A DNA stretch of 63,990 nt from an uncultured Roseburia sp. (lineage in GTDB: Bacteria > Bacillota > Clostridia > Lachnospirales > Lachnospiraceae): NCBI GenBank assembly GCA_934309475.1, contig CAKRDK010000012.1, positions 1 through 63,990 of the forward strand, given 5' to 3'. The position numbers and the translations under genes are program-made. Of the stretch, positions 7,681-16,518 are shown in pieces (positions within the stretch are counted from its first letter, which is position 1; every line of letters starts with the position of its first letter). The notes beneath the pieces were generated by a model that saw nothing but the letters and a program-made list of their open reading frames with translations, was not told the DNA's origin and made no database searches.

Positions 7681-8544
7681 TTACAATAAGTCTTTCATGT
7701 CGCAGTGATCCATATCATCGAAGTCCTGGTTCTCGCCCACCATTCCCCAGATGAAGGTGTAAGCCTGTGTACCACAGCCGGAGTGGATAGACCAGCTTGG
7801 AGAGATAACAGCCTGCTCATTGCGCATAATGATGTGGCGTGTCTCAGTCGGCTCACCCATGTAGTGCATAACCAGTGCATCTTCCGGCATATCAAAGTAG
7901 AGATATACTTCCATACGTCTGTCATGTGTGTGGCATGGCATTGTGTTCCAGACACTGCCCGGCTCTAATTTTGTCATACCCATCTCAAGCTGGCAGCTCT
8001 CTACCTGTCCAGGGAGGATGTATTTGCAGATGGTTCTGTGGTTTGCAGTCTCTAAAGAACCTAATTCTACTTTGTTTTCATCTTTTACAATGACAACGCC
8101 TTCTGCAGGAGTTCCTTCCGGTTTAATCAAAACAGTAGGATATGTCATGTGTGCAGGTGCGCTGTTTAAATAGAATTTTGCAGGCTCGGAAGCGGAATTG
8201 CTGGCAAAGGAGATATCCTTTGAACCCATTCCGATGTACATGCCTTCTTTGTGGCCGACTTCGTATACTTTTCCGTCAATTGTGATTTTGCCGGCGCCAC
8301 CAATGTTGATGACACCGAGCTCACGTCTCTCGCAGAAATATTTTGCGCGAAGTTCATCGCCTGCAGTTAAGACGAGTGTTTCTTTTACAGGAACAGCGGA
8401 ACCGGTAATAATACGGTCGATGTGGCTGTATACTAATTTGATGGTATCTGGCTGAAACAAATCATCAATTAAAAATTCTTCTCTTAAGCGTTCTGTTGTG
8501 TAATGTTTGACATCTCTTGGAGATGCTGCGGTTCTAAGTTCCAT
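7681..8544 (-). CDS. kduI: 5-keto-4-deoxyuronate isomerase
   Basis: The 287-residue cupin enzyme converts 4-deoxy-L-threo-5-hexosulose uronate to 3-deoxy-D-glycero-2,5-hexodiulosonate in pectin breakdown. The sequence has the KduI zinc motif MPCHTHDRRMEVYLYFD and the conserved C-terminal region HSGCGTQAYTFIWGM. Length matches the family (about 280). It is cytoplasmic. It follows uxaC by 17 bases with a good GGAGG site. Confidence 0.95.
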   Translation of the reverse strand: MELRTAASPRDVKHYTTERLREEFLIDDLFQPDTIKLVYSHIDRIITGSAVPVKETLVLTAGDELRAKYFCERRELGVINIGGAGKITIDGKVYEVGHKEGMYIGMGSKDISFASNSASEPAKFYLNSAPAHMTYPTVLIKPEGTPAEGVVIVKDENKVELGSLETANHRTICKYILPGQVESCQLEMGMTKLEPGSVWNTMPCHTHDRRMEVYLYFDMPEDALVMHYMGEPTETRHIIMRNEQAVISPSWSIHSGCGTQAYTFIWGMVGENQDFDDMDHCDMKDLL

Positions 8545-8561
8545 TGTGATTCCTCCAAAAA

Positions 8562-9977
8562 TTATTTTGTTTCTAAGTCAAAGCCGAAGTATCTTACAGC
8601 GTTGTTGTAAGAAATGTTCTTTGCGATTTCGCCTAATGTGTCGTAGTCTTCCGGGAATTCTCCGTTCTCTACCCAGTCGCCTAACAGGTTACACATAATA
8701 CGTCTGAAGTATTCATGACGTGTATAAGATAAGAAACTTCTGGAGTCTGTCAGCATTCCGACAAAACCGGAAAGGTTTCCTAAGTTTGCAAGTGAAATCA
8801 TCTGATCCTGCATACCGGTCTTGTGATCGTTGAACCACCATGCAGAACCCTGCTGGATTTTGGCAACAGCAGTAGAATCCTGGAAGCATCCTAAAATAGT
8901 TCCGATAGATTGGTTGTCATTTGGATTTAAGCTGTAGAGGATTGTCTTTGGAAGTTCCTCTGTTTTAATCAGTGCATTTAAGAAGTCTGCCATCTCAGAA
9001 GATGGAGCGTAGTTATTAATGCAGTCGTAACCGGTATCCGGTCCTAACTGGTCAAACATATGTGTATTGTTATCACGTTTACATCCGTAGTGGAGCTGCA
9101 TGACCCAATTTCTCTTTGCATATTCTTTTCCAACGAAAAGCATGAATGCAGTTTTGAATTTTAATTCATCTTCGCGTGTAATAGAAGAGCCGCCTAAGCG
9201 TTTTGCAAAGATAGCTTCGATGTCAGCATCGGATGCAGGAGCGTACATCACATACTCTAAAGCATGGTCAGATACAGAACATCCCATGGAAGCAAAGAAA
9301 TCCATACGGTTTACTAAAGCTTTGCAGAGATCTGCGAAAGTTTTTACTTCGATTCCGGATACAGCGGATAATTTTGCAAGGTAATCTGCGTAGTCAGGTT
9401 TCTCGATGTTCATCGCTTTGTCTGGTCTCCATGCTGGGAGAACCTGAACATCAAAAGAAGTATCTTCTTTAATTTTTTTGTGCCACTCTAAGCTGTCGAT
9501 TGGATCATCGGTTGTACAGATCAAAGTAACATTTGATTTCTTAATTAAGTTACGGACAGACATTTCCGGTGTGGCAAGTTTCTTGTTGCATAACTCCCAG
9601 ACTTCTTCAGCCGTGTTTTTATTTAAAACACCGTGGTAGTCGAAATATCTCTGTAATTCAAGATGACTCCAATGGAATAATGGGTTGCCGATGGCTTTTC
9701 CGACACATTCAGCCCATTTTAAGAATTTTTCTTTATCAGGAGCACCGCCTGTAATGTAGTATTCATCTACACCGCAGGAACGCATAAAACGCCATTTGTA
9801 GTGGTCACCGCCGAGCCATACCTGAGTGATATTCTCGAACTGACGATCCTCTGCGATTTCCTGTGGGTTAATGTGGCAGTGATAGTCAAGTACAGGAACC
9901 GTTGCAGCATACTCGTGATAAAGTTTCTGAGCAGTTGGTGTGGAAAGTAAAAAATCTTTGTCCATAAAATGTTTCAT
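8562..9977 (-). CDS. uxaC: Uronate (glucuronate/galacturonate) isomerase
   Basis: The 471-residue amidohydrolase-fold enzyme converts D-galacturonate to D-tagaturonate and D-glucuronate to D-fructuronate. The N-terminal metal motif YHCHINPQEI is present and length matches UxaC. The start at 9977 is chosen because GGAGGAATTCATC precedes it; an in-frame ATG five codons earlier overlaps that ribosome site. It is second in the operon, 27 bases after the lacI-type regulator, and feeds UxaB encoded on the opposite side of the shared promoter region. Confidence 0.96.
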   Translation of the reverse strand: MKHFMDKDFLLSTPTAQKLYHEYAATVPVLDYHCHINPQEIAEDRQFENITQVWLGGDHYKWRFMRSCGVDEYYITGGAPDKEKFLKWAECVGKAIGNPLFHWSHLELQRYFDYHGVLNKNTAEEVWELCNKKLATPEMSVRNLIKKSNVTLICTTDDPIDSLEWHKKIKEDTSFDVQVLPAWRPDKAMNIEKPDYADYLAKLSAVSGIEVKTFADLCKALVNRMDFFASMGCSVSDHALEYVMYAPASDADIEAIFAKRLGGSSITREDELKFKTAFMLFVGKEYAKRNWVMQLHYGCKRDNNTHMFDQLGPDTGYDCINNYAPSSEMADFLNALIKTEELPKTILYSLNPNDNQSIGTILGCFQDSTAVAKIQQGSAWWFNDHKTGMQDQMISLANLGNLSGFVGMLTDSRSFLSYTRHEYFRRIMCNLLGDWVENGEFPEDYDTLGEIAKNISYNNAVRYFGFDLETK

Positions 9978-10004
9978 GATGAATTCCTCCATTTTCTCTA
10001 TAAA

Positions 10005-11015
10005 TTAAAACAATGTAGTTCCGCGCTTAATCAGTTTGCCGGAAAAAATTGATTTTTTAGGCATCTCTTCACCGGATAAAACACCGATTAAAGTCTGCAC
10101 AAGCTGATGGGTCTGCGTCTCGAGACGGTTGTCTACGGAAGTGAGTTCCGGGTTGCAGCATGAGGTCAGCATAGAATTGTTATACCCAATTACAGAAAAG
10201 TCATCCGGAATTTTTAATCCCATTTTCTGTGCGTATTTTACGCTGCCGATGGCAAGGTTGTCGTCTGCGGCGATAACACCGTGAAAGGTAATCCCTTTTT
10301 TGGCAATGCTTTCAACAAAAGAAGCAATTTCACCAAGGTTTTCCGAATCTCCATCGTAGAAGTGAACGTACTTGTTGAAATTCTCAATACCTGCATCACT
10401 CATAGCAGAACGATAACCGTTTAACTTTTTGGTACCACTGTATGATTTGGAATTATAAAGATATAAAATATCAGAAATTCCGCTCTGTGCCATGGACAAG
10501 GTTGCCTCATACATGGAGGAATAATCATCGCACAGGGTACTGTAAACGTTTGGGTACTCGTAAGCTGCATTCAGAAGCATAATCGGTACCTGAGAAGAAA
10601 CATCCTTAATATATTGGTTCTCCTCCTCGGATGTTCCGATGAAGTTAGAACCTACTAAGATGATGCCGTCCACTTTCTTTGAAAGAATTAAATTCATGTA
10701 ATTCTTTCGGATATCCAGATTGTAGCCGGTACAGCAGAGCAGAGATTCGTAACCGGAATTCTGCAGCTCCTGCTCCAGGTAATATACAGCCTTTGCGAGA
10801 AAGAGGTCAGAAGAGTCTGCACATAAGATACCGATAGTATTTAACGTGTGAAGACCGAGCCCTCTTGCAAATGCATTTGGGGTATAATCATATTGTTCAA
10901 TGACGTCCATTACTTTTTTGCGTGTAGCCGGGCGGACGCTTTCGCTTCCATTCAATACGCGAGATACTGTTGCTATGGAAACACCGGCTTTTTTTGAAAT
11001 GTCATAAATTGTCAT
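10005..11015 (-). CDS. LacI-family regulator of the uronate regulon
   Basis: The 336-residue repressor has the LacI helix-turn-helix at the N-terminus (TIYDISKKAGVSIATVSRVL) and hinge helix (TPNAFARGLG), then a sugar-binding domain. It is first in the operon with uxaC, kduI and the DhuI-like gene, divergent from uxaB-uxaA-eda-kduD. LacI-type palindromes with TGTAA/TTACA arms sit at the uxaB promoter (11346-11359) and at the importer promoter (16422-16435), making it the natural candidate for both. The inducer is probably a uronate intermediate such as KDG; this is inference. Confidence 0.9.
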   Translation of the reverse strand: MTIYDISKKAGVSIATVSRVLNGSESVRPATRKKVMDVIEQYDYTPNAFARGLGLHTLNTIGILCADSSDLFLAKAVYYLEQELQNSGYESLLCCTGYNLDIRKNYMNLILSKKVDGIILVGSNFIGTSEEENQYIKDVSSQVPIMLLNAAYEYPNVYSTLCDDYSSMYEATLSMAQSGISDILYLYNSKSYSGTKKLNGYRSAMSDAGIENFNKYVHFYDGDSENLGEIASFVESIAKKGITFHGVIAADDNLAIGSVKYAQKMGLKIPDDFSVIGYNNSMLTSCCNPELTSVDNRLETQTHQLVQTLIGVLSGEEMPKKSIFSGKLIKRGTTLF

Positions 11016-11033
11016 AAAAACTCCATTCTTGTG

Positions 11034-11054
11034 TGTGAAAACTTATGTTTCACA
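11034..11054. promoter_or_regulatory. Inverted repeat in the lacI leader, possible operator
   Basis: TGTGAAA (11034-11040) and TTTCACA (11048-11054) form a perfect 7-7-7 inverted repeat 19 bases upstream of the regulator start codon and downstream of its predicted promoter. Its sequence differs from the TGTAA-type operators, so it may bind another regulator. Confidence 0.45.
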
Positions 11055-11188
11055 TTACTATTCTGCCGTATTCTTATTTAGATAGTTTTCATATTTTATT
11101 ACCAATTGTAACAAAAACAGTCGCTTTCATGCAAGTACGCGTTTCTTCGGGAAAAGTAATGAAAGCAGTTTCATTGATAATCACAAAT

Positions 11189-11217
11189 ATTATACAACAT
11201 GAGTTTGGCAAAAGCAA
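11189..11217 (-). promoter_or_regulatory. Promoter of the lacI-uxaC-kduI-dhuI operon
   Basis: Read leftward, TTGCTT (11217-11212) and TATAAT (11194-11189) are separated by 17 bases. The leader to the lacI start is about 170 bases. Confidence 0.6.
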
Positions 11218-11311
11218 TAAAAGAAAGCACAAAAAGAACAAAAATACTAAAAAAATAGGCGGATAGTACAGGATTGTATATAAAACATACAAAATTCGTT
11301 AAAATTACATA

Positions 11312-11359
11312 TTGACTAATTGATGAAAAGGTGCAAGAATAAGAATGTAACCGCTTACA
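11312..11359 (+). promoter_or_regulatory. uxaB promoter with LacI-type operator
   Basis: TTGACT (11312-11317) is followed after 17 bases by AAGAAT (11335-11340). The palindrome TGTAACCGCTTACA (11346-11359) begins 5 bases after the -10 box, where bound repressor would block initiation. The same arrangement occurs at the importer promoter. The rest of the 11016-11452 divergent region is AT-rich, with no further gene seen. Confidence 0.75.
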
Positions 11360-11452
11360 TTGCAACGGCATGATACAGAATTGCTGGAGTGAAAAAGCAA
11401 GGAATGTAAATTATTAATGAACGAAGAAGATATAAAAGACCGGGAGGATATC

Positions 11453-12916
11453 ATGGAGCTTTTAAACAAACAGAAAACAGGAAAAAAAGAGAGACCAGTA
11501 AAGGTATTACAGTTCGGAGAAGGTAACTTCTTAAGAGCATTTGTTGACTATATGATTGACATTGCAAACGAACAGGGAACATTTGATGGAGACATCGTTT
11601 TGGTAAAACCAATCGAATTCGGTTCTTTGGAGCGTTTTCATAATCAGGAATGCCAGTACACCGTACAGTTAAGAGGAAACGTTGACGGAGAGGCAAAGAA
11701 GATTAACCGTGTCGTTACAAGTGTATCAGATGCCGTAGATGCATATGAAGAATATGAGAAATATGCAGAGTATGCAAAATTAGACAGCTTACGCTTTATC
11801 GTGTCAAATACAACAGAAGCAGGTATTGTATATGATGACACAGATCGTTTTGAATTAAATCCACCAAAGACATATCCTGGTAAATTAACAAAATTCTTAT
11901 TTGAAAGATATAAACATTTTAACGGAGCAGCAGACAAAGGTCTTGTGATGCTTCCGGTAGAGCTGATTGATGACAACGGACTTCATTTAAAAGAGTGCGT
12001 TTTAAAACTTGCAAAACTCTGGAACTTAGAAGAAGGATTTACAGCATGGTTAAATGATGCCTGCGTATTCACATCTACTTTAGTAGACAGAATTGTAACA
12101 GGTTATCCAAGAGACGAGGCAGAGGAACTTTGCAAAGAGTTCGGCTATCAGGATGATTTGATTGTAACAGGTGAGCCATTTGCACTCTGGGTTATCGAGA
12201 GCGACAAGGACATCAGCGAAGAGTTCCCACTTCCAAAGGCAGGCCTTCCGGTTATCTTTACCGATGACCATCATCCATACAAACAGAGAAAGGTTCGTAT
12301 CTTAAACGGAGCACACACATCTTTCGTTTTGGCATCTTACCTTTGCGGAAATGACATCGTGTTACAGTCCATGCATGATGATTTGATTTTGAACTTTATC
12401 AAAGCAACCATCTTTGATGAAGTCATTCCGACTCTGACACTGCCAAAACAGGATGTAATTGATTTTGCAAATGCTGTTTTAACAAGGTTTGACAACCCAT
12501 ATGTAAAACACGCACATTTATCCATCGCATTGAACTCTGTTTCAAAATGGAGAGCAAGATGTATGCCTAGCTTTTTAGACTACATTAAGAAGGAAGGAAA
12601 GCTTCCAACACATCTTACATTCTCACTGGCAGCATTGATGGCATTCTACACAGGAACAGAAATCAGAGACAAAGCTTTAATCGGCCACAGAAATGGTGAG
12701 GAATACCAGATTTTAGATGATGCAGCCGTGTTAGAGTTCTTTGCAGCAAACAGCTCGAAGGATGAAGATGCTTATACAAAAGCAGTATTGAGCAATGTTG
12801 ATTTCTGGGGACAGGATTTGACAGCACTTCCTGGCGTAGAGGAAGCAGTTGCTTCTTATATGAAAGAAATCCGTGCAAACGGAATGCGCAAAGCAATGGG
12901 AAAAATCTTTGCATAA
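11453..12916 (+). CDS. uxaB: Tagaturonate reductase (altronate oxidoreductase)
   Basis: The 487-residue polyol dehydrogenase-type enzyme reduces D-tagaturonate to D-altronate with NADH. The N-terminal nucleotide-binding segment VLQFGEGNFLRAF and the family signature KVRILNGAHT are present. ATG 11453 is chosen because GGGAGG lies five bases upstream; an in-frame ATG at 11417 would be non-conserved and lacks a ribosome site. It is first in uxaB-uxaA-eda-kduD and is preceded by the LacI-controlled promoter. Confidence 0.95.
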   Translation: MELLNKQKTGKKERPVKVLQFGEGNFLRAFVDYMIDIANEQGTFDGDIVLVKPIEFGSLERFHNQECQYTVQLRGNVDGEAKKINRVVTSVSDAVDAYEEYEKYAEYAKLDSLRFIVSNTTEAGIVYDDTDRFELNPPKTYPGKLTKFLFERYKHFNGAADKGLVMLPVELIDDNGLHLKECVLKLAKLWNLEEGFTAWLNDACVFTSTLVDRIVTGYPRDEAEELCKEFGYQDDLIVTGEPFALWVIESDKDISEEFPLPKAGLPVIFTDDHHPYKQRKVRILNGAHTSFVLASYLCGNDIVLQSMHDDLILNFIKATIFDEVIPTLTLPKQDVIDFANAVLTRFDNPYVKHAHLSIALNSVSKWRARCMPSFLDYIKKEGKLPTHLTFSLAALMAFYTGTEIRDKALIGHRNGEEYQILDDAAVLEFFAANSSKDEDAYTKAVLSNVDFWGQDLTALPGVEEAVASYMKEIRANGMRKAMGKIFA

Positions 12917-12942
12917 GCATAGAAGGAAGATAGAGGATAATA

Positions 12943-14424
12943 ATGAAAGATTATATCAGAATTCATGAAAATGATAATGTAATCGTTGCATTAAAAGAGA
13001 TAGAAAAAGGAACTAAAGTTGTAATCGACGGCGCAGAGGTCGAAGCGAAAGAGGCGATTCCGGCTGGACATAAGATGGCGATTAAGGACATCCCGACAGG
13101 CGGGGAAGTAGTCAAATACGGCTTCCGTATCGGAAATGCAAAAGAGGATATCGCAGCCGGAAGCTGGGTACATACACACAATGTCAAGACAGCACTCGGC
13201 GACTTGCTTGAGTATTCTTACGAGCCGGTTCCGACAGAAGAAAAAACGACAGAAGACGTTACATTCGACGGCTTTAACCGCCCGGATGGAAAAGTCGGTG
13301 TCCGCAATGAAGTCTGGATTATCCCGACGGTTGGCTGTGTCAACAACATTGCGACAGCAATGGCAAAAGCAGCCAACGCAAGAATCAAGGGAAGTGTGGA
13401 AGAAGTTATCGCTTTTCCACATCCATACGGCTGTTCCCAGATGGGAGACGACCAGGAGCATACCAGAACAATTCTTGCTGACCTGATTAACCACCCGAAT
13501 GCAGGCGGTGTGCTGGTGTTAGGACTTGGCTGTGAAAACAGCAACATCGATGTCTTGAAGCCTTACATCGGAGATTATGACGAGAACCGTGTGAAATTCC
13601 TTGTCTGTCAGGAAGTGGAAGATGAGATGGAAAAAGGCGCAGAACTTTTAGATGAACTCATCGACTACGCAGCCGGATTTGAGCGTGAACCAATCAGCGT
13701 GTCCAAACTTGTCATTGGAATGAAATGTGGTGGAAGTGACGGATTCTCCGGAATTACAGCCAATCCGCTTGTTGGTAAATTCTCAGACTTGCTTATCAGC
13801 AAAAAAGGAACTACAATTTTGACAGAGGTACCGGAAATGTTCGGTGCCGAGACACTTCTGATGAACCGCTGTGAGAACGAAGCGTTATTCCACCAGACCG
13901 TAGATTTGATTAATGATTTCAAGAATTATTTCAAGAGTAATCATCAGACCATCTATGAGAATCCTTCTCCGGGTAATAAAAAAGGTGGAATTTCCACACT
14001 GGAGGATAAATCGCTTGGTTGTACACAGAAATCCGGAAGTGCGGCTGTAAAAGGTGTGCTTTCCTACGGCGAGCGTGTGAAGACCGCCGGACTCAATCTT
14101 TTGAGTGCACCGGGAAATGATTTGGTGGCTTCTACTGCGTTAGCAGCGAGCGGCGCCCATATCGTGTTGTTTACAACAGGACGCGGAACCCCATTTGCGT
14201 CTCCGGTTCCAACCGTTAAGATTTCAAGTAACAGTAATCTTGCCGGAAGAAAGAAAAATTGGATTGATTTTAATGCGGGTGTGCTTGTGGAAGACAAAGA
14301 AATCGAAGAGACGGCACAGCAGTTATTCGACTATGTAGTGGCAGTTGCCTCCGGCAAGAAAGTATGTAGTGAAGAGGCTGGATTCCACGACATGGCAATC
14401 TTTAAACAAGGTGTAACATTATAA
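12943..14424 (+). CDS. uxaA: Altronate dehydratase
   Basis: The 493-residue enzyme dehydrates D-altronate to 2-keto-3-deoxygluconate. The N-terminal SAF domain (about 1-95) precedes the UxaA/GarD catalytic part with FDGFNRPDGKVGVRNE, AFPHPYGCSQMGDD, GMKCGGSDGFSGITANP and TTGRGTPFASPVPTVK. It is full length. It follows uxaB by 26 bases with GAGGATAATA as ribosome site, consistent with one transcript. Confidence 0.96.
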   Translation: MKDYIRIHENDNVIVALKEIEKGTKVVIDGAEVEAKEAIPAGHKMAIKDIPTGGEVVKYGFRIGNAKEDIAAGSWVHTHNVKTALGDLLEYSYEPVPTEEKTTEDVTFDGFNRPDGKVGVRNEVWIIPTVGCVNNIATAMAKAANARIKGSVEEVIAFPHPYGCSQMGDDQEHTRTILADLINHPNAGGVLVLGLGCENSNIDVLKPYIGDYDENRVKFLVCQEVEDEMEKGAELLDELIDYAAGFEREPISVSKLVIGMKCGGSDGFSGITANPLVGKFSDLLISKKGTTILTEVPEMFGAETLLMNRCENEALFHQTVDLINDFKNYFKSNHQTIYENPSPGNKKGGISTLEDKSLGCTQKSGSAAVKGVLSYGERVKTAGLNLLSAPGNDLVASTALAASGAHIVLFTTGRGTPFASPVPTVKISSNSNLAGRKKNWIDFNAGVLVEDKEIEETAQQLFDYVVAVASGKKVCSEEAGFHDMAIFKQGVTL

Positions 14425-14450
14425 GATTTTTATAGAAAGGAAAATAGAAA

Positions 14451-15413
14451 ATGAGCAATATTATTGATGAGATTTCAAAAATTGGTATTGTACCTGTTAT
14501 TGCATTAGATGATGCAAAAGATGCAGAACCATTAGCAAAAGCATTATGTGATGGAGGACTTCCTTGTGCAGAAGTAACATTCCGTACAGCAGCAGCAGAA
14601 GAGTCCATCCGCATTATGGCAGAAGAATTCCCTGAAATGTTAGTCGGAGCCGGAACAGTTCTTACAACAGAGCAGGTTGACCGTGCAGTTGGAGCCGGAG
14701 CAAAATTCATTGTAAGCCCTGGTTTAAATCCAAAGGTTGTAAAATACTGTATCGATAAAAATGTACCTATTTTACCTGGAACAGCTAATCCAAGTGATGT
14801 GGAAGCTGCAATTGAATTAGGACTTGAAGTTGTAAAATTCTTCCCTGCAGAAGCAGCCGGCGGAATCAAAATGATTAAATCCATGGCGGCACCATACACA
14901 AAGATGAGATTCATGCCAACCGGTGGAATCAATGCATCTAACTTAAAAGAATACTTAGATTTTGATAAAATCGTAGCCTGTGGCGGAAGCTGGATGGTTA
15001 AGAAAGATTTAGTTACAGCAGGAAAATTCGACGAGATTACAAAACTGACAAGAGAAGCTGTTACAGCAATGCTTGGATTTGAATTAAAACATGTTGGTAT
15101 CAATGCAGAAAACGAAACAGAAGCAGACAAGATTGCAACTGTATTCGGTAATGCATTCGGATATGAAAAGAAACCTGGCAACTCTTCCATTTTCTCAGGA
15201 AGCGTGTTAGAGGTCATGAAGACACCTTATCTTGGCAAACATGGTCATATTGCAATTGGAACAAACTATATGGAGCGTGCAATTTACCACTTAGAGAGAC
15301 AGGGAATCATGATGGATATGGAAACTGCAAGATATGATGAAAAAGGCAATCTGAAAGCAGTTTACCTCAAAGAAGAAATGGGCGGATTCGCAGTACATCT
15401 TGTCCGCAAATAA
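14451..15413 (+). CDS. eda: KDPG/KHG aldolase fused to a C-terminal VOC (glyoxalase-like) domain
   Basis: Residues 1-205 are a complete KDPG aldolase, which splits 2-keto-3-deoxy-6-phosphogluconate to pyruvate and glyceraldehyde 3-phosphate. Glu41 in CAEVTFRT and the Schiff-base Lys129 in EVVKFFPAE are visible, as are GAGTVLT and the phosphate site MPTGGI. Residues from about 210 to 320 form a second domain (KHVGINAEN at its start, GHIAIGTNYMERAIYHLE near its end) with the pattern of the vicinal-oxygen-chelate fold. Free-standing Eda is about 210 residues. The role of the added domain is not known; a substrate-channelling or side-product detoxifying role is speculation. Confidence 0.92.
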   Translation: MSNIIDEISKIGIVPVIALDDAKDAEPLAKALCDGGLPCAEVTFRTAAAEESIRIMAEEFPEMLVGAGTVLTTEQVDRAVGAGAKFIVSPGLNPKVVKYCIDKNVPILPGTANPSDVEAAIELGLEVVKFFPAEAAGGIKMIKSMAAPYTKMRFMPTGGINASNLKEYLDFDKIVACGGSWMVKKDLVTAGKFDEITKLTREAVTAMLGFELKHVGINAENETEADKIATVFGNAFGYEKKPGNSSIFSGSVLEVMKTPYLGKHGHIAIGTNYMERAIYHLERQGIMMDMETARYDEKGNLKAVYLKEEMGGFAVHLVRK

Positions 15414-15451
15414 GAACAGGCAAAATAGCACAAAGAAAAGGAGAATGAACT

Positions 15452-16255
15452 ATGTCTTACATTGATAATTTTTCACTGGAAGGAAAAGTAGCTCTTGTAA
15501 CAGGAGCATCTTACGGAATTGGATTTGCAATCGCATCTGCATATGCAAAAGCAGGCGCAACTATCGTATTTAACGATATCAAACAGGAATTAGTAGACAA
15601 AGGAATTGCTGCATACAAAGAACTCGGCATCGAAGCACACGGTTATGTATGTGACGTTACAAATGAAGAAGCAGTAAACGCAATGGTAGCTCAGATTGAA
15701 AAAGAAGTTGGCGTTATCGACATCTTAGTAAACAATGCCGGTATCATCAAACGTATCCCAATGTGCGATATGACTGCAGCAGAGTTCCGTCAGGTTATCG
15801 ACGTTGACTTAAATGCACCATTTATTGTATCAAAGGCAGTTATTCCATCCATGATTAAAAAAGGTCACGGAAAAATCATCAACATCTGCTCTATGATGTC
15901 AGAACTTGGACGTGAGACTGTATCTGCATACGCAGCAGCAAAAGGTGGTTTGAAAATGCTTACAAGAAATATCTGTTCAGAGTATGGTAAATACAATATC
16001 CAGTGTAACGGTATCGGACCAGGTTATATTGAGACACCTCAGACTGCTCCACTTAGAGAGCGTCAGGCAGATGGTTCAAGACACCCATTTGATGCGTTTA
16101 TCGTAGCAAAAACACCGGCAGAGAGATGGTTACAGCCAGAAGAATTAGCAGGACCGGCAGTATTCCTTGCTTCTGAAGCTTCCAATGCAGTAAACGGACA
16201 TATTCTCTATGTTGACGGCGGTATTTTAGCTTACATTGGTAAACAGCCACAGTAA
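15452..16255 (+). CDS. kduD: Short-chain dehydrogenase, KduD/DhuD type (2-keto-3-deoxygluconate 5-dehydrogenase)
   Basis: The 267-residue SDR enzyme should reduce 2,5-diketo-3-deoxygluconate to 2-keto-3-deoxygluconate. TGASYGIGFA binds NAD(P)H, NNAG follows, and the catalytic Ser/Tyr/Lys sit in ICSMMSELGRETVSAYAAAKGG. The ending DGGILAYIGKQP is typical of the clostridial and streptococcal DhuD/gluconate 5-dehydrogenase-like subgroup, which pairs with DhuI. Gluconate 5-dehydrogenase is the alternative name in databases, but the operon points to the uronate role. It is last in its operon and followed by a strong terminator. Confidence 0.88.
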   Translation: MSYIDNFSLEGKVALVTGASYGIGFAIASAYAKAGATIVFNDIKQELVDKGIAAYKELGIEAHGYVCDVTNEEAVNAMVAQIEKEVGVIDILVNNAGIIKRIPMCDMTAAEFRQVIDVDLNAPFIVSKAVIPSMIKKGHGKIINICSMMSELGRETVSAYAAAKGGLKMLTRNICSEYGKYNIQCNGIGPGYIETPQTAPLRERQADGSRHPFDAFIVAKTPAERWLQPEELAGPAVFLASEASNAVNGHILYVDGGILAYIGKQPQ

Positions 16256-16280
16256 AATTTGAAACTGCTTACTTTTGAAA

Positions 16281-16315
16281 TTGCTCGAAACATGCTTGTT
16301 TCGGGCAATTTTTTT
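16281..16315 (+). terminator. Terminator of uxaB-uxaA-eda-kduD
   Basis: TTGCTCGAAACA and TGTTTCGGGCAA form a 12-bp stem (one G-U) around TGCT, followed by at least seven T. Confidence 0.93.
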
Positions 16316-16386
16316 ATATGTTTCCGGATGAAATAGGTATTTGGACACAAAATGCACAAAAAAGTTATTTTTTTTGAAAAAATATG

Positions 16387-16491
16387 GTGCATTTTTGTAA
16401 AGCCTGTGCTATAATACAATATGTAAGCACTTACATTATAGTGATGTGAACAAAGGACGCTTTTAAAAGGACGAGAAACCTAGTCACATCA
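16387..16491 (+). promoter_or_regulatory. Importer promoter, LacI-type operator and leader hairpin
   Basis: TATAAT (16410-16415) has a weak -35 (GTGCAT, 16387-16392) 17 bases upstream. The palindrome TGTAAGCACTTACA (16422-16435) starts 6 bases after the -10, matching the geometry at uxaB. The leader then holds a long-range stem, TGATGTGA (16442-16449) with TCACATCA (16484-16491), ahead of the ribosome site. Confidence 0.75.
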
Positions 16492-16518
16492 ACAATAGGT
16501 AAAGGAGAAAGAAAGAAT

